From Collinsella tanakaei YIT 12063 (GTDB lineage Bacteria > Actinomycetota > Coriobacteriia > Coriobacteriales > Coriobacteriaceae): a stretch of 64,000 nt of DNA. The notes under the pieces were generated by a model, which searched no databases, had not been told where the DNA came from, and was given only the letters and a program-made list of their open reading frames with translations. The stretch is from contig NZ_JH126467.1 in the NCBI RefSeq assembly GCF_000225705.1, positions 265,146 through 329,145 of the forward strand. Reading direction: 5' to 3'. Numbering within the stretch: position 1 is the first letter of the stretch; the number at the start of each line of letters is the position of its first letter. This document shows, in pieces, positions 63,293 through 64,000 of this stretch. Both the position numbers and the translations under genes were made by a program.

Positions 63293-63647
63293 GCGGCCCG
63301 TCCTTTCATTCGGCAGATAGATAAGCATCATATAGTTAATCCATGTTAGCAAAACAACAGTCTGTATTTATGCAGGTAGCGTCATGAGTACTTAAGGAGA
63401 ATATATACATTTGTCAAATGCGAATCCAACCTTTTCGTTCACTGATAAAAACCTGCCAATCCCGTGTCTTCCCAGGATTTATCGAACCTTGGAGTGCTAC
63501 ATTAATGTTCGTCACAGGTTCCACATACATGCATGGATATTGTGGGCCGATAGCCATCTATCACTTCTAAAGCATGCCTGTAGAGCCAGCGACAAAAAAG
63601 GTACGGGCAAGCGGTTTAATACCGTCGATAGATGGGATGGTTCATCA
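63293..63647. other. Intergenic region between the HAD gene and glgB
   Basis: A 355-bp AT-rich gap between divergent genes. It must hold the promoters of the HAD-thiN pair and of glgB, but I see no convincing -35/-10 pair, hairpin or repeat that I could assign. Confidence 0.4.
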
Positions 63648-64000
63648 ATGGCACAGAAAGCCTCGCCTGCGGCATCCTCTCCCTGTCTCATGATTACTCC
63701 CGACGACATCCATCTTTTCAGCGAAGGCGCTTGGCAGCGCGGCTGGGAGAAGATGGGCGCTCATCCGGATGTGCAGAACGGAGTAGAGGGATGGCGATTC
63801 TGCGTTTGGGCTCCCGATGTTACGAGCGTGCACGTAATCGGCGAATTCAATGAGTGGAATCCAGAAGCTCACGCCATGTTCCCTATCGAGAAGAGCGGTC
63901 TTTGGCAGTGCTTTGTTGCTGGCGCCGAGAAGGGCCAGCTGTATAAGTATCTAATCGAAACAAAGGATGGCGAGAAGCTATACAAAGCTGATCCTTATGC
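63648..64000 (+). CDS. glgB: 1,4-alpha-glucan branching enzyme (N-terminal part, cut by window)
   Basis: The first 117 residues of a glycogen branching enzyme; the gene continues past the right edge. After a short N-terminus (MAQKASPAASSPCLMITPDD), the segment WRFCVWAPDVTSVHVIGEFN and GLWQCFVAGAEKGQLYKYLI show the CBM48 domain that precedes the amylase-like catalytic domain. The ATG at 63648 has a poor ribosome binding site, and an in-frame ATG at 63690 is possible. A related glycoside hydrolase 13 enzyme with CBM48 cannot be fully excluded from this part alone. Confidence 0.82.
   Translation, partial: MAQKASPAASSPCLMITPDDIHLFSEGAWQRGWEKMGAHPDVQNGVEGWRFCVWAPDVTSVHVIGEFNEWNPEAHAMFPIEKSGLWQCFVAGAEKGQLYKYLIETKDGEKLYKADPY

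Overview
The window is a stretch of bacterial core chromosome from a Gram-positive, high-GC organism, most likely a member of the Coriobacteriia (a Collinsella-like gut actinobacterium). An actinobacterial-type integration host factor (mIHF) next to gmk and a GarA-like FHA protein beside a MerR regulator and a PgsA point to Actinobacteria. RNase Y, RNase J, SpoVS, DgkA, YneA-like and DUF1836 proteins give the Firmicutes-like flavour that is usual in Coriobacteriia. There is no rRNA, no recognisable tRNA, no CRISPR array, and no intact prophage or insertion sequence.

Layout: (1) 0-0.5 kb is a very GC-rich edge with a clear terminator and no convincing gene; it may hold a structured RNA. (2) rpmB (minus), then the pyrimidine operon pyrR-pyrB-pyrC-pyrK-pyrD-pyrF (1.3-6.7 kb) behind an attenuator-like leader, then mihF-gmk-rpoZ-thiI. 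(3) Competence genes comEA-comEC with holA, and a lineage-specific gene of unknown function. (4) rpsT (minus, with its own attenuator-like leader) divergent from lepA-dusB-hemW, a membrane-anchored DnaJ-like protein, dnaJ, mtaB, phoH-ybeY-dgkA-era-recO (15.4-27.1 kb). (5) rpsO-pnp-rnj-ftsK-rodZ-yajQ-rimO-pgsA-cinA-recA-recX-rny-(GHKL ATPase)-spoVS-miaB-miaA-hflX (27.3-48 kb). Much of this follows the gene order of the Bacillus subtilis rpsO-to-miaB region, but a MutL/Hsp90-like ATPase occupies the place of ymdB. (6) An SOS hub (48-51 kb): lexA with a membrane protein gene directly behind it, divergent from a LysM protein resembling the SOS division inhibitor YneA, then nrdR and dut. Three LexA boxes lie exactly 28 bp apart in the divergent promoter region. 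(7) A mixed region with a lipid glucosyltransferase, trxB, degV, a DUF1836 protein, apt, merR, the GarA-like FHA gene and a second pgsA-like gene. (8) Fermentation and end of window: adhE behind a 445-bp regulatory region with two matching palindromes, an APH-fold phosphotransferase, thiamine pyrophosphokinase, a HAD phosphatase, and the start of a glycogen branching enzyme.

The genes mostly serve housekeeping: pyrimidine synthesis, nucleotide clean-up, RNA processing and decay (PNPase, RNase J, RNase Y, YbeY), tRNA and ribosome modification (ThiI, DusB, MtaB, RimO, MiaA, MiaB), DNA repair and uptake (RecA, RecX, RecO, ComEA, ComEC, LexA), and envelope biogenesis. I did not find an obvious new defence or mobile system. 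The points that merit a second look are the GHKL ATPase in the rny-spoVS operon, the DnaJ-like protein ending in membrane helices, the phased LexA boxes, the rpsT leader terminator, the paired palindromes before adhE, and the GC-rich left edge.
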